From the NCBI RefSeq assembly GCF_037126465.1, contig NC_088204.1, forward strand, positions 77,995,807-78,059,806: 64,000 nt of DNA, in the 5' to 3' direction. Origin of the DNA: Ornithodoros turicata (Eukaryota; Arthropoda; Arachnida; Ixodida; Argasidae). The notes beneath the pieces are model-generated. The model saw only the letters and a program-made list of their open reading frames with translations, did no database searches and was not told where the DNA came from. The translations under genes were made by a program, and so were the position numbers. Shown here piece after piece: positions 44,440 to 56,864 of the stretch (positions are counted from its first letter, which is position 1; every line of letters begins with the position of its first letter).

Positions 44440-44945
44440 GAATTCCGGGCAGTGACCACCATTGTCTCGCGGCGGGAAGCCCCAAAATATTAATCTCGCT
44501 AAAAATGCTGTTTAAGGGGGCACTAGAGGGTGAAAATTTTCTCATCGAATGAAAAATGATGTTACCTTGGTAGCAATACAAAAGGAATAGGATTAATTCA
44601 CTGTGTCGTTCGTGATTTGAGCACGAAGGAAATCGCAATTTACGCTTTACCTCTTTGCAAGAGACGTGACACAACAGTGTGGATTAGGTATCCAATCGTA
44701 GTGGGAGGTTGTTTGCAGTGACCAATGGGAGGCCGTCCACCACTGTCATGCCTGCTGCGATGGGGAGAAGGAGAGCACAAAGTGCGGTTTCCTTCTTGCT
44801 TGAATCACGAAGGACGCAACACGTTAATCCTCTTTTTTCTCTCTCTGCTGCTGTCAAGGTATCTGCATGTTCCATTCCGCGGCGAGCAATTTTTGGGCTT
44901 CGGCGCCCCTTTAACTGCCTTGTGGGAGCAGCGTTTGGGTTAGCG
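44440..44945. repeat. Diverged inverted repeat pair upstream of ATF4
   Basis: The minus-strand reading of about 44500-44670 (TTTCCTTCGTGCTCAAATCACGAACGAC, TTAATCCTATTC, ACCAAGGTAACAT, GCCCCCTTAAAC) parallels the plus-strand 44785-44920 (TTTCCTTCTTGCTTGAATCACGAAGGAC, TTAATCCTCTTT, GTCAAGGTATC, CGCCCCTTTAAC). Motifs are given piecewise because identity is interrupted. Confidence 0.55.
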
Positions 44946-45201
44946 CTATGCTGCGGGAAAAAGTGTAATCACCTCCACAGGCCCCAAAAAGCTGTTGGAA
45001 TACGCGGTAATCTGTCACACCATCCCTTTGTGTCCTGTGAGTAGGATGCACTTGAAATGTTTTCGCTAACTATATGAATAGACCGATAGAATCGGATGAT
45101 GGGCTCCTTTGTTTGAAATAGATATCTGTCTTTACTCGGAAAGCGGAAGCCCTCCTTTGTGTATTTGCTTTTCAAGAGTGCTTATCAGGTTGTCGTTACT
45201 A

Positions 45202-45210
45202 ATGACGTAA
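45202..45210 (+). promoter_or_regulatory. Possible minimal upstream ORF (ATG ACG TAA)
   Basis: The only ATG in the 170 bases before the ATF4 start opens a two-codon frame. Short upstream ORFs govern ATF4 translation in animals. The transcript start is unknown, and GACGTAAGT also looks like a splice donor, so this may be an exon end instead. Confidence 0.35.
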
Positions 45211-45378
45211 GTCTTCACCCCAGGTCGTCAGGCACATTCGCCACCCTTTCTACCTTCAACTTTACGAACCCGCCTTTTGAACAATCTACCGAGAGGCAGT
45301 TGTCATCATTCAAATTGGTTTCGTCGGACGTCAATTTCTTCAGCAGTAGCAAATTGAGTCACAACCACCACCATCATC

Positions 45379-46925
45379 ATGGAGTCCCATTGGGATCTGG
45401 AGTCCGTGTTGGAGCAATGCTGCTCCAAGTTCTCCAATGAAGACCTTCTGCCACCCTTGACCAATGCAGGTAATTTTGTGTCCACTGCGCCTTGTGGATT
45501 ATGATGGATCCTGGGCAGTGTGTTTTTGTCAGGAGGAGACACTCCCTGTATCGATACAAGCGACATTCCCCAGAATATTCCAGCGGAGGATGCGCACACT
45601 CGGTGTGATGTTCTTTCATGCTCTTCTGAGCATCAGAATATCCTGCGGCTATGCCACAAAGTATCCCATAGCAGACAACAGAGCCGATGGCGCCGCTCCA
45701 GATATTCCAGGCAGTGCAAACGCACGCCGTGAGATGCAGCAGGACTTGCGCCGCTGTCCTCGCGTTTTCTTCCGCTAGAATGTCCTGCAGGGATGTCGCT
45801 GGTGTGACTGCACGGTATATCTAACCCGGTTTTTACGCCTTCTCAGGGGACTTTGGGTGGCTGGACGAGAAGGTGGACCTGTCCACCTGGACGGAGCTCG
45901 ACTTCCCCGATGAGCTCGCCGCAGGGATGCCCGAAGGAGGGCCTCTGTCAGTGCACGGGTCCCCCTTCTACGAACCCAAGCTGCAGTCCCAGCTGCTTCC
46001 TTCACCATCATCACAGTCTCCATCGTGGCCCTCTGACCCTGTGTCCCCCACGTTCCCATCACCCCCAGTGTCCCCCTTGAACAGTTCCCCATTCGTGGCA
46101 CCCGCAAGGAGTCAGCTGGCAGAACTTCAGCTTTCGTTTGAAGATGCTTATTATGATCCCTTTGCCCTCGACTGCTCGAGCCTTCCGCCCTCCCCCGTCG
46201 CGAGCGTCTCCCCGCCGCAAACGCCCGACGTGAGCCGACGTAGCCCCGTCCTGGCAAGTAGGGTGACCTCCCCGACGGTTTTCCTCTACGAGCCGGTGTC
46301 TCCTCCCCATGTCTCCGCACCCCCATCTCCAGTACAACAATCGCCACAGAGCGAGGCATCGTCGTACAGCTCCGCGGACGCGTCGTTGAGTCACAACGTC
46401 AGCCTGAGCACCGTGTGTCAGCAGCCGATCTACTTAGCTCCGGTAGAAAACATCGTCGTGGTTCCCCAGCTGTTGATAGAGCCCGTCGCAGAGAGCAGCC
46501 CGCGGCACGAACCTGCCGAGGTAACGGGCGACGTGGACGTCGCGGCCGAGGAAGACGACAGCGCGGAGGAGTACATGGTGATAGCTGACGACGCGGAAGT
46601 TCCGCCGCAAGACGAACCTCCGGTGGAGGTGGCGGTCGTAGCAACTACAAAGGCACCGAGTACTCAAAAGCGGAAAAAACGGGGAGGCCGCAAGGTCGCG
46701 AAGGAGTCCGTGAGGAAAGAGAGGAAGCGTCTGCAGAACAAGGACGCGGCCACGCGGTACAGACAGAGGAAGAAACAGCAGGTGGAAGGCACTTCGCAAG
46801 AGTACACGGAGCAGTACGAGGAAAGCTGCAAACTGAAAGCGGAAGTTCTCAGGATCTCGAACGAGATATCTTACCTGAAGGGTCTGATGCGGGAACTGTT
46901 CAAGGCCAAGGGACTCCTCAAATGA
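45379..46925 (+). CDS. ATF4: ATF4 bZIP transcription factor
   Basis: Two coding exons, 45379-45469 and 45847-46925, joined in phase 1, give 389 residues (vertebrate ATF4 is about 350). The N terminus is acidic and hydrophobic (WLDEKVDLSTWTELDFPDEL near 35-54), a likely activation domain. The middle is a long Pro/Ser-rich stretch. An acidic region precedes the C-terminal bZIP at 305-389: a basic region with NKDAATRYRQRKK (328-340), diagnostic of the ATF4/ATF5 group, and a short zipper ending at the C terminus (KGLMRELFKAKGLLK). ATF4 (crc in Drosophila) is the nuclear effector of eIF2alpha kinase signalling and drives amino-acid and redox stress genes. The start context TCATCATGG is good. No DSGxxxS degron was found. 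The 377-bp intron contains a degenerate repeat D. Confidence 0.95.
45545..45835 (+). repeat. Degenerate repeat D in the ATF4 intron
   Basis: Keeps CAAGCGACATTCCCCAGAAT, CAGAATATCCTGCGGC, TAGCAGACAAC (one change from the recurring motif) and GGATGTCGCTGGTGTGACTG in the order of the full copies. It fills most of the 377-bp intron. Confidence 0.55.
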
Positions 46926-47062
46926 AATTATTTTTACAGTCCTTGCGTCTTCTGTCATCCCTCCTTTTTTTCAATCATGCTTTCTTTTTTTTTTGTCATT
47001 CATTTTATTTTGTAGCAACATGTACGACGTTATATACTTCTGCGCTGTATACTTGTGTTATC

Positions 47063-47068
47063 AATAAA
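47063..47068 (+). terminator. Polyadenylation signal of ATF4
   Basis: AATAAA lies 138 bases after the ATF4 stop and is the first canonical signal downstream. Confidence 0.75.
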
Positions 47069-47444
47069 TCTAATAACCCCCTGCAATTTCGGAACCTTAC
47101 TGCTTACTGGATGTGTTTGTGGCGCGTTCACGTTTTTTGTGCTTCGGTGTTAAGCAATGTATAAGGTTTGTACGCTAATCTGCCAAGAGAGCGTTGTCAA
47201 TGTCAAGTGCAACATTGCACATGTCACAGTTAAAGGGTTTGTCGCTAGAACGCAGATTTCAACTTAAACTGCCTCTGCATTATTCCTCAGTGCCTTGCTT
47301 GTAATGCCATAATCGGGGGTATGAGGATTGGCCCTCTATTCGCTGCGAGATCAACCTATAGGGGGCGAAGGCAGTCACCTTTCTAGTATGGATAACACAC
47401 CGGCCGATGTTCCGAGTTTATGGTTCTTTTCCATACTACTTGTA

Positions 47445-47950
47445 TACTGTAATTTTGCGCGTATAAGCCACACTGCAGATAAGCCGCACGACACTTTTTT
47501 TTAGGAACAATTTTCTGTCATATAAGTTGCGGGCAATTCCAGACGACTGATTTGTGTGACAAAGGAGATCATGGAGAAGGCCATAAACCCTGTGGTCCAT
47601 ACTCTGGAGGGGTCAGCATGGTGTACAACAAAGGAGGTCAGCTCTAGAATTCTACGAAGATCGAATTGTGCCCTTGTTGGGCATTTTTCGTGGCTTGATG
47701 GGGGGTCACTCGTCTTCCAGTAGGTGTGAATCACTGTCACCACTTTCGCTAAATCTGCTTGGGGGAATGCACCAGGAAGACCAACCTACTCTAACATGGA
47801 CCCGTCCCTGTTACGCACCGTTCATGCATCGGCAGGGCAGTGCCGTTCCAGCGATGCTGTGGGGCCCTTTCGTTAAAACCGACATATGGGTAAGATACAA
47901 GAGAAAAAGTCATCAGATAAGCCGCAGCTAATACACGCGAAATTACGGTA
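47445..47950. mobile_element. 506-bp TIR element, TA target site
   Basis: The left end TACTGTAATTTTGCGCGTAT continues to GCAGATAAGCCGC. The right end in reverse complement reads TACCGTAATTTCGCGTGTAT, then GCGGCTTATCTGATG. TA flanks both sides, fitting a Tc1/mariner-like target choice. No transposase frame. Confidence 0.7.
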
Positions 47951-50900
47951 TATCCACCGGAAAATCACTCGTGTCGCGACGCTACGATGCTGTTCGGTTC
48001 CCCAATGCTCCACCTACTGCGGTGAACGCGGAAAATGAACTTGTAAAAGCAGACGACACGAGGAAAGCTATCCACACTACGGTAGTTCGTTTCTCTGCAG
48101 CGCGCAGGCACAGTTTGATCTTGGGGTGAGTAGCATTGAGGAACATCCTCCACTTCCAAGCATTTCTACAGCTGACCAGTAAGCTGGCTACTAAATTTGA
48201 AACCTGGACAGAAGGGCACAGTTTTCCTTGTTTCTACGTGGGTACCACGCAGTACCTGGTGTGTGTGTGGATGGAGTGAATATTTTCAAATCTACACCTA
48301 GGCTGTTTTGTGAAAGTCTGTGCCTAGTTCTAGACGAGTTCACATCCAGCATGTACTTGCTGGGCGGGAAAGGTAACCAAAATGGTATTACACCGGAACT
48401 GTCCTAGGTAACTGTAGCGAACGGGATATTAGACACCCGAAAACACCTCAAACATAAACGAAAATAAAAATGTGCGTTACATTATGTACCGCTACAAGTA
48501 TAGAGTAAACAGAAGCAGCAAGCGTGAGTAACATTAGTGAAAGCCTTGTTCATTGTTAGCGGTTGAAAGTAACCACATATTTTTCTTTTTTTTTTATAAC
48601 TCTCACACACTTTTTTTATAACTCTCGAGTGCACGTATTCCTGAAGTCCTCAAAATATTTTTAGGAATTTCCTACGCGTAGAGGTATTAAGCTTTGTGAT
48701 GGTCGCGAAGCTTGCCAAAAAAAATAAGCGTGGAACAGCAAACGGAGGGCGGTGACGAAACGAAACAATGGGGGCTAACGGAATCTGAAACGAGCAACGG
48801 GAAACTAGACAGATTGTTATCTTTCCTTGCTTGCTGGACAGGAGGTGCAGCAAGAGCGCAACGGTGCTGAGCATTGTTGTCGTAGGAAGGGATGTCAGAA
48901 TCGAATTGTTTCAATGGTATATTAAATGAATAATGAGCTCTCAAAAATGAAAGCCAACTGCACAAGGAGCAGAACTGCAACAACAGCACGGAGTCCTGTG
49001 AACTTGCTTGTTCATTTCGGATGAACACTTATGTCTAAGCTAAATTTGAACTGTTTCAACCGACACTGCACACTCGCAGCACCGTCGCAAAGCTTTCCAG
49101 AAGCAGGGTAGCAACCACACCGGGAATTAACCATTGTTTTTAGCTGGAACTGAACCGTAATTACTAGCGCAATCTTGATGCTGAACCGGAACCAATCTAA
49201 AAACTTCGGTTACCGGTTCGGGTCGGTTTGTGCCGCCTCTTATCTATCCCATCCGTTTAATCCGACGACATCCGTTTAATGTGACATAATATTCGTCACC
49301 TCCAATAATATTCGAGATCTGGAGGTCCATTCAGTAGCGCAGGACAAGGGTGAAGGAAGTTGTCCTCTCGCTGCAGCTTATAGAAGAACGTTTTTGTCAT
49401 TCCTACCTCCGAAAGTCTGCAGCAGCAATGCATTGTAACAATGTCATGTGGAACATTAAGAATGTAGCCAAAGAACCACCATGTTCAATAAGGCTGCACT
49501 GCACTGTTGCTGCAAGTGTACCACGACACGCCAGTCACCAGCAGTTTAGTCCTTCCATTATATATTATTTCGATCCGCAATCCGTTATATCCAATCGCAA
49601 TCAGTTATATGTTACAACCACGAACGGTTTACAGCCTCTGAACAGGTTAATCGAACCGATACATGTGAACTCTCCAGCTGAACTGCAACCGAAACCGAAA
49701 GAAACCGAAATACGTTTCGGTTCGACGCTCTGGTAGCAATCGCTGCCAAATAGATGACTCAGAAGTAAAAGCATTTAATACAACGATTTTATCCTGTACG
49801 TTTCTGAATGCAGCGATCGTGGATGTGCAGATATACCAATGGATGCATGGATGCACCAGATTTCAAGAAGCAGGGGTACCATTGCAGATGCAAATACCCT
49901 CAACAGTACCCATGTGGTAATGGTAGCCTGACAATGTGAAGATACAGATCATCATTAATCATCTCTTCGAGGCAAAGCGCGACAAACGTTACAACACAGT
50001 CTTGGGAGTCTGCCATCGTTTATTTGAGACTGCAATCAGGTTTTACGAACACTCATCCATTCCCTTTTCTTCTTTTCTGAGGAGGAAGGTGTCTTCCTCC
50101 TCTCTGCACAGACATTCACTCTCTCATCTTTCGCTCTCTCAAAAACTGCTGGGAACTCCTAAAAAAAAATTGTGTCAACATTCATGTTTTTAAAGCGTGC
50201 GGTCAGGTGTGCTCGGGTCGTGAAAGACACAGTCTAGAGGCTTTGCAAGAGTGACGGCTAAGCTGTCGACGCTACTGCTTTGGGTGCTGTGCGGCAAAGG
50301 CCTGCGGTTAAGCGTAATTTTGATTTTTCCGAGTGCTTCGCGTCGTACTTTGAACAAGGACTCAATAATTTAGGGAAAATAATTTCTAAATCTGTAAAAG
50401 AAAAACCTGCAGCATCCGGATACATACGGATTTTCTTTCATCTTCGAGGTTGGAGCACCCAAAGCTCCGAGAGGCATTAGGTAATTTATTACTGCCGCCA
50501 CAAAATTTGTTTTGTTGACGGGATAAATCCTCGCCCCTTCCTGCATCACCTTTTAAAATCCACTGGTAAAAATTTGTCGTTGTTCTACAAATTAAATTAA
50601 ATTAAATCAATTAAATTAAATACGTCTGGCTCGTGGTTGACGCAATATTGCGAGGTACGTATTGCAGAGGCAGAGGCCAACATTATCACTTTCTTTTTTT
50701 CTTTTTCGCTCAACCCGAGAGTCGTAAGTGTGGACTGCACGGAAGCCAGATGTGAACATCTTGTTTCTCAAATGATGTACATCCTCCTCTTAGTACAATA
50801 AAAACAAAAAATTGGCAAACTTTACTCATGATGGAATACTATTTCATAAATTCTCATCAAATTATGGCAAGGTTCTTACGGAGTATTATACAACCATAAA

Positions 50901-51592
50901 TATTTTTTTAAAAAATACATTAAATATAACTTCTAAAAGTACCAGTGAGTACCTTGCAATTCAACAACCACACTGCTGTGAAAACAGCTCATTCAAGATA
51001 CGTCTCCCGTTGTTTTTGTGTTTTCATTTTTTTTTAGCCCGCGTACAACCCTGAAGTACAAACGTCGGGTCGACTTCAAATCCGACCCTCTTTGGATCCA
51101 ATGTGTTCCAATTAAAGCTCCTTCCGTTTTTCTTTTGGCTGCAATGCACGGCATTTGAGACTTGCCAGCCCAAAAAATCGACCAGACGTCAATATCAAAC
51201 CGTCACTTTGAACACTCGAGCTTTCGTGGGATATATAAATTATCGCTTTTTAATATATATATATATCACTCCCCGATGCGACGCAAGCAGACGGCACTGT
51301 TGGGTGCCTCTGCGACGTTTTCAAATAGTGTTTCTATTGTGGCAGGACTAGAAATAGCAGCACAATGCGCGTTCTCACTAACACGAGTCTGCTTCGTGGC
51401 TCCACGGGGAACGCCAAAGTCTTTTTCGCTTTTCTCGAGTGTGGGGGAAATGACACGATTGTCCCAGCACGACGACGTTCTGACGTGACGACAGTCTCTC
51501 CCTGTTCCGTAATTTTTTTTTGTGTGTGTGTCTGCAATCAACGTCACAACATTTCGAGGAAAACTTGTCTCTGCGGGGGTCGGATCTCGGAT
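47951..51592. other. No coding exon recognised; may include the GID4 3-prime UTR
   Basis: An AGCAGACGAC motif lies at about 48049. AT-rich blocks and T runs occur near 48583-48616. GID4 ends at 51593 on the minus strand, so the upper part could be its 3-prime UTR; no convincing nearby polyadenylation signal was found. Confidence 0.5.
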
Positions 51593-54500
51593 TCACCGGA
51601 ACTCGTAGATCTGTATGCTGTGTTCTGGCACGTGGGTTAGGGTCAGGGACTGGTACCTGTGGGAGAAAAAAAAAAAAAAAAAACGGGGATTCAGTGTCAG
51701 CAAAGACGACAGAGCTCTGATAATAAGCGGAAAAATCGAGCTGACAAAGAGGAGCATCTCAACGGGTGAGGCGTCATGATAGATACGGTAGGCCTAACAC
51801 GTTGTGGACGGCAGGTATCTACTACAAGCTCCGTGCGCAGTTTTAAAAGTACGGTACCTGTTGCCCACAGAATAGGAAGCAATCCAATGATAGAAAATAA
51901 AACAAGCACACAGAGCCTAGCGAAAGAAACACAACTTGGATTGGATTGGATAGTAGGGATGCCGAAGCAGAAAGGCCGTGGCCGTATCGACCGTATCCAT
52001 CATGGCGGCTCCCAGACTTCGACACTGGGAGGAGGTATCGCCTCGTTTACAAACCGTTTACTCTCCCACTTTAGTCTCTCTCCCAGCTTTTCTTCTAGCC
52101 ACTCTCTCCTCACAATTTCTATGGCAACGACAGTTGCTAGACAGAGCTACGAGGGCAAGTGGGTTACGTGATTGCTCACGGGTAATTGATACGCTCAACT
52201 TGAGACGATTTCCTTGAGTCTGGCCACATTCTTTGGTATTTTGCGGCACTTCATTTTACATCCTGGCACCCCCCCTGCACCCCACATGGGCAGTATGACT
52301 ACTTTGATCTTGGAATAAGAGGATGGGGGGGAGGGGGGGGTGTTCTTATCACACAAATAATTCCACGTGTTTCACGAAGGTTCCAGACACGACCTCCTAC
52401 TATTGAGAGAGAGCTGCGCGTGTGCAACGCTCCCAGCACCTAGCTACTACAGTAAACTTCCATTAATTAGGTCCAGACGGTAACGCGAAATTTGATCTAA
52501 TTATCCGAACGGCGAATTAAAGAATAGGCGGAAAAATGAATGAGGTCAATGTCACTTTTGTTAGTAAAAATAATCTGCGATTGTCTGCTGCGTTTTGTGC
52601 TTGAAAACGCGCATCTGAAAACATGCCATGTAGCGCATTGACGCGATGGAACGCACAGTCTTCTAACACACTAGCTTACTCCCCCCCCCCCCCTCCCAGA
52701 GTTACGCACATTTCAAAGTAATCTAAGCTTGGCACAACCTTTCAATGGCAGAATCACGAAGCTTTCGGGCCTGCTGTAATACAGCTGCCAACCGATTTTT
52801 TCAGACTCCAAAAATTCTGACTTTCCAATTATTAGGACCAAAGTGGTAGCACCGTCGATCGCCCCATAGAACCAATGCATTTTTGCGTCCAGTAATTGGG
52901 ACCGCTTGGCGATAGACCTGTCCAATTTTTCGTGCTCATTTCTCCTGCGGCCTGCATAATTTTTAGTACTCATCGCCCCTCAAGCGCCTGATTTACGGAC
53001 GTCCCCGTGACGGATAATTCAGACTGCGCTGCGACTGTCACACGCCAAAACGACACATGCGCTGAAGTGCGGCGCGCGGCTTCGGAGGACGCGCCTCTGG
53101 CTGTTTCGCCGTTTCATTGGCTTTGCACAAGAGCATCTCAAAAAGGAAGAGCGGAATGTCGTGCTCGGCGTCCAGTGAGGATGACACTTCTGTGGCAGAC
53201 GACTGCGCAGAGTTTTGTTCCAAGCTAACGGAGGAAGAAATTGTCACTCGGGTGCTGGACTTGCCGCCAGAGGGATCCGACACCGATTGTGAAGGCGAGG
53301 TTGTCGATGCACCGCCAATGACGGCGGCGATCCTTGTGACTACTCTCGTGACTCACAGTGACTACTCTCGTGACTCACAGTGACTACTCTCGTGACTCAC
53401 AGTGACTACTCTCGTGAACACGTATGGGGACAGCCGCACAATAGCGGGAATCCGTCGCGATGCGCTGTCACGCGTTCGTGCCGCGACACAGACACTTATT
53501 TCAAGCCGCTTTGAGTGTAGCTGGCAAGTCCTGTTCAAATAAAGTGGATTTAATTCACTGACTACAATTTCAGACTACCCGATAATCCGGACCAATCCGG
53601 TGGCTTTTTCGAGCCCGACAAAGCGGTCGGAGACTGCAGATGGGGGGTCTATCGCCTGCGGGGACTCCTCTGCCCAGTCCTGCTGGGACCACAAAGTTTC
53701 CCACGAGAGATACTCACCACTCTGAACTTCTGTGGTAGTAGTAGCCCTCGATGGTGGCCGTAGACTTCTGAAAGCATATGTAGTAGAAACCTGCGAACGA
53801 CGCTCCATTGATGTCCTTGATTGTGTGATCAGGAACAAGAAAGTGCTCCTGCAACGAGAGACGTCACCCACTGGTTTATCCCCGCACGGCACCGAGCTGT
53901 CGTAAAATGCCGAGGCGTGCACATACTTTCCACCGCATGAAGACATAGTCTGTAGACTGCAGTTCCGTATAGTTGAAGCTGTCGGAGTTGAACGTTTTGG
54001 CATACTGGTAAAAGGATAGGAACTTGCTCTGCAAGTGAAGAGGACTGGGTCATTTCACGGACAGTAAACATTACTCAGTCATTAGAGAGTCTTAGTGTAC
54101 CAGCCACAGGCGGTCGACCGTATCGACATCATCACTATAGAACACAAGCGCAAGAGGAGTACCGGCCTATGGCATCTACCAAGCAACAGGAAAATACCGG
54201 GCCGTCTACCACACACCGTACCGGCAAAATCGGCAGCAACGCCGTCGTGCTCCGACTGGCTCCAACCTGGCCATGCAAGATGGTGTCTTCCACAAATGCA
54301 GCATCGGCGGCACCGAATGATCGCGTGCTACAGTTAAGCGTGGCGACGGCTTTATTACTACTCGAGAATGCAATGATGCATCGCATTGCAATGATCATCG
54401 CTTGCAAGTTCTTGTGGTTCTTTGGGACAAATTCCTCTGACAAGATCCGTGTATTCACACAGAGGACATCCTCACGGAAGATTCCATTGGAAGTAAAAGT

Positions 54501-56429
54501 GAAAACGCATCTCACAGAGCCGAAGTTCCATCCCGTCCCATTGTTTGTCCAGCATTCACGTGGCGCCATTCATAGCAGACGACACTGTCAGCGCCCTTTC
54601 CTGTCGTCTGCTACGAAATATCTTTTGGCTGTGCCGCAGGATATTCCCCGCGGTTAGCAGTGTACGTGAAGACACAACGTTGAGTGCTCGCGCTCATGCG
54701 ACAGCACAAAGCTATGACATTTTTGGCATTTTCCGCTATATTCTGGGGAATGCCCTTCATGTGAATATGTGGGATATCACACACTTTTTACGGTTGTATT
54801 TTCCATTAAACTACCAGCACAACTGCTACAGGGAGTTTCAAGGGAAGCTGCAACTGGAAAGGTCATCAGCAGCATTGCCTGTATGCTAAAACCAAGGTCT
54901 ATACCGGTATTCGCCGTAACGGAGGAAGATAGGCTACATCGTTGACGTGGTAGCCAATCAGACTTCTAGCAGAGGTGCACTAAAACTCTCCGCTGACAAA
55001 CTAATTATGCAAAACTAAATACCCAGTGCTTCTTATCAACTTCTTCGTCTGCGTCCCATTTTCTTGTGAGGAAAGGGTACTTCCCGCTGATGATCTCGCC
55101 GTCGAAAAATGTCGTCAGGGTCGGGTATTCCTCCGTCAGACCCTTGATCTTTAAGTAGCCGCACAGGTAGGAGTTCGTTTCGTCCACGTGCTGTGGGCAA
55201 ATGTGAAAACAAAATGGTCAATGTATAAATTGACACGCTCGTACATACCGAGTGGAGACCTATAAAAGTTCAGTGCCTCCAATCCACAGTATGCAGCAGA
55301 CATAGCGAGGTTGACAATGTTGACATACAACCACCGATAATTTCTATCTGATTGGTAGGCTAATGGCAAACGTGATGGACAGTTGCAGACAGGACAAATG
55401 CAGACGAGAGGTGACAGATTTCTGTGTCCTACGAGAGCGAATACCCTGCTCAGGCTGAGGCAATCATTTATGAGCTTCGTTCACTCACATTTGGCAGCAA
55501 CAAACCCTGTCATCTGCTACTGCTCACCAGTTTTGGGGGATTCCCGCATTTGTAATGAGTTCGAAATCACCGGAGGTTGTGCTGACCGCTAAGTGTTTCT
55601 TCTTTACACAGTGGCATCATGATCATTCCAGCTATATATGTTGCATACCATGTGTCTGGGATACTTCACCTTTATGGTTCACTGCCCTGTACTCTGAATG
55701 GGTATGAGGTATGTGCATCAAGTTTGAATGATCGTCGTATGTGTCCCCTTCCGTTTGTATTCGACATAGCGCTCTCGCACCTCAATTCAAACAAAATTGA
55801 GGACACCTTATCCTTCAAATATGTCGTGAAACAAACTACGCTGCTCATCCGAGCATTAGGATTCTCGAGTCAATGCTTGGGGAAAGCACGAGAGATTTGC
55901 AAAGCGAAAGTAGCAATGCGGAAGTCCGGTGGTCGAAGGCGGTTAATGGGAGCATAATCGGCTGGGTTTCGCAATCTTCGAGATAGCTGACTGCGATAGA
56001 GCAACAAATGCAATTTAGCTAGGAACACACACCTGCGCGTCACCAGTGTACTGACAAATAAGTTAGGCGTTGCACTGCCGCCAAAAACCTCTTCTCGCAA
56101 AAGGCGGCATCCCCCACAACACGCGTGTTGAGGTCTGAAAGCTGTGACTACTGCGACATGTTCCTGAAACAACGCACTTCTGCGTCTGTCAGCGGGGAAC
56201 TGATCATAGGATTGAAATATAGTTTAACAACTGCGTCGAAGATGTCTCTTTTGCGAGTTTTAGAGAATGACATCATGCTCACTTGCAACACAACTTCAAC
56301 GTCGTAGCAGTTGCCCTTGCTTTTCTGGTGACCGTGGAACCTGGATCCGTTATACAACAACGATCTAGTGACGCCAGGCTGTTGAGAATTTGCAGGAAGA
56401 GGAGGCACGATTTCTGTCTTGACGGGCAT
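51593..56429 (-). CDS. GID4: GID4, substrate receptor of the GID/CTLH ubiquitin ligase
   Basis: Five exons: 56429-56283, 55190-55023, 54028-53927, 53848-53718, 51656-51593. Introns are GT-AG and phases agree, giving 203 residues. The protein is nearly all conserved Vid24 beta-barrel: [20 protein letters not shown] (24-43), [92 protein letters not shown] and the C-terminal [16 protein letters not shown]4 reads N-terminal proline degrons and docks substrates to the CTLH complex. It is shorter than the human protein (about 300) because the long low-complexity N terminus is absent or encoded elsewhere. Its start faces that of ATPAF2. The last intron carries a Tigger-like relic, and the intron between exons 2 and 3 a copy of repeat D. 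Confidence 0.95.
52449..53620 (+). pseudogene. Tigger/pogo-like transposon relic
   Basis: The left part begins CAGTAAACTTCCATTAATTA and contains AATTATCCGAACGGCGAATT, like the ends of Tigger elements. Near 53115-53340 is a frame with [18 protein letters not shown] and acidic SDTDCEGE residues, resembling the acidic tail of pogo-type transposases. Near 53575 CCCGATAATCCGGACC looks like the other end. Most of the transposase is missing. A 22-bp tandem array (GACTACTCTCGTGACTCACAGT) occupies 53337-53417. The assignment rests on general resemblance only. Confidence 0.4.
53337..53417 (+). repeat. 22-bp tandem repeat
   Basis: About 3.5 near-identical copies of a 22-bp unit containing ACTACTCTCGTGACTCACAG, inside the large last intron of GID4. 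Confidence 0.9.
54450..54730 (+). repeat. Dispersed repeat D, copy 2
   Basis: Shares GACATCCTCACGGAAGATTCC, GCCGAAGTTCC and GCAGTGTACGTGAAGACACAA with 10095-10405. The hairpin runs from TAGCAGACGAC at 54573 to GTCGTCTGCTA ending at 54613. It lies in the GID4 intron between exons 2 and 3. Confidence 0.8.
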
Positions 56430-56864
56430 TTTTAAATTTATATTAAAAGACTAGCAAAAAGATCGTAATTTACAAGTCCGCCATGTTGCATTAGTGCGTC
56501 ACAAACGTTGGCGAAGGTTGAAACAGAAAAGGCGAAAAGAAGCTTCCGGATTGGTAGAGAAGGCCTTGGCCCTCTCAATAGTTTTATTTCTGTACGTTAG
56601 ATGGCGACACGTTCTTACCGTGTTCCATTTAAGTGATATTCGGTATCTTTATCCTTAATAACATATCTTTGTAGTGGAGATTTTTATATTGCCTGTAAAA
56701 TCTTGTGGGCATGAAACTGCATAACTAAAACGCTGGTTTACATATTTATGTTGTACACTAAATGTGGGATTGGATAGAGGTACTCTATATCGTAACCCGG
56801 AGTCGCATGGTGTCCGCATCATTTCACAACATTTCGCGGTTTCAGAGGACCGCTACCTAGTACA
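56430..56864. promoter_or_regulatory. Shared head-to-head promoter region of GID4 and ATPAF2
   Basis: The 435 bases between the two start codons must hold both 5-prime UTRs and core promoters. CCGCCATGTTGC at about 56479-56490 fits the YY1-type CGCCATNTTG motif on the minus-gene side. No clear TATA box was seen, as expected for housekeeping genes. Confidence 0.6.

Noticed and set aside
45159..45440. 93-codon frame overlapping the ATF4 start, as a uORF2 candidate
   Set aside because: It opens with GTG, not ATG, and has no ATG before overlapping the ATF4 start, so it is not a conventional uORF.
45775..46359. 194-codon minus-strand frame
   Set aside because: Antisense to ATF4 exon 2; Arg/Gly-rich from the Pro/Ser-rich sense strand.
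49090..49740. Possible further hAT element starting CAGGGTAGCAACC
   Set aside because: The other end does not match as an inverted repeat and no target duplication was found.
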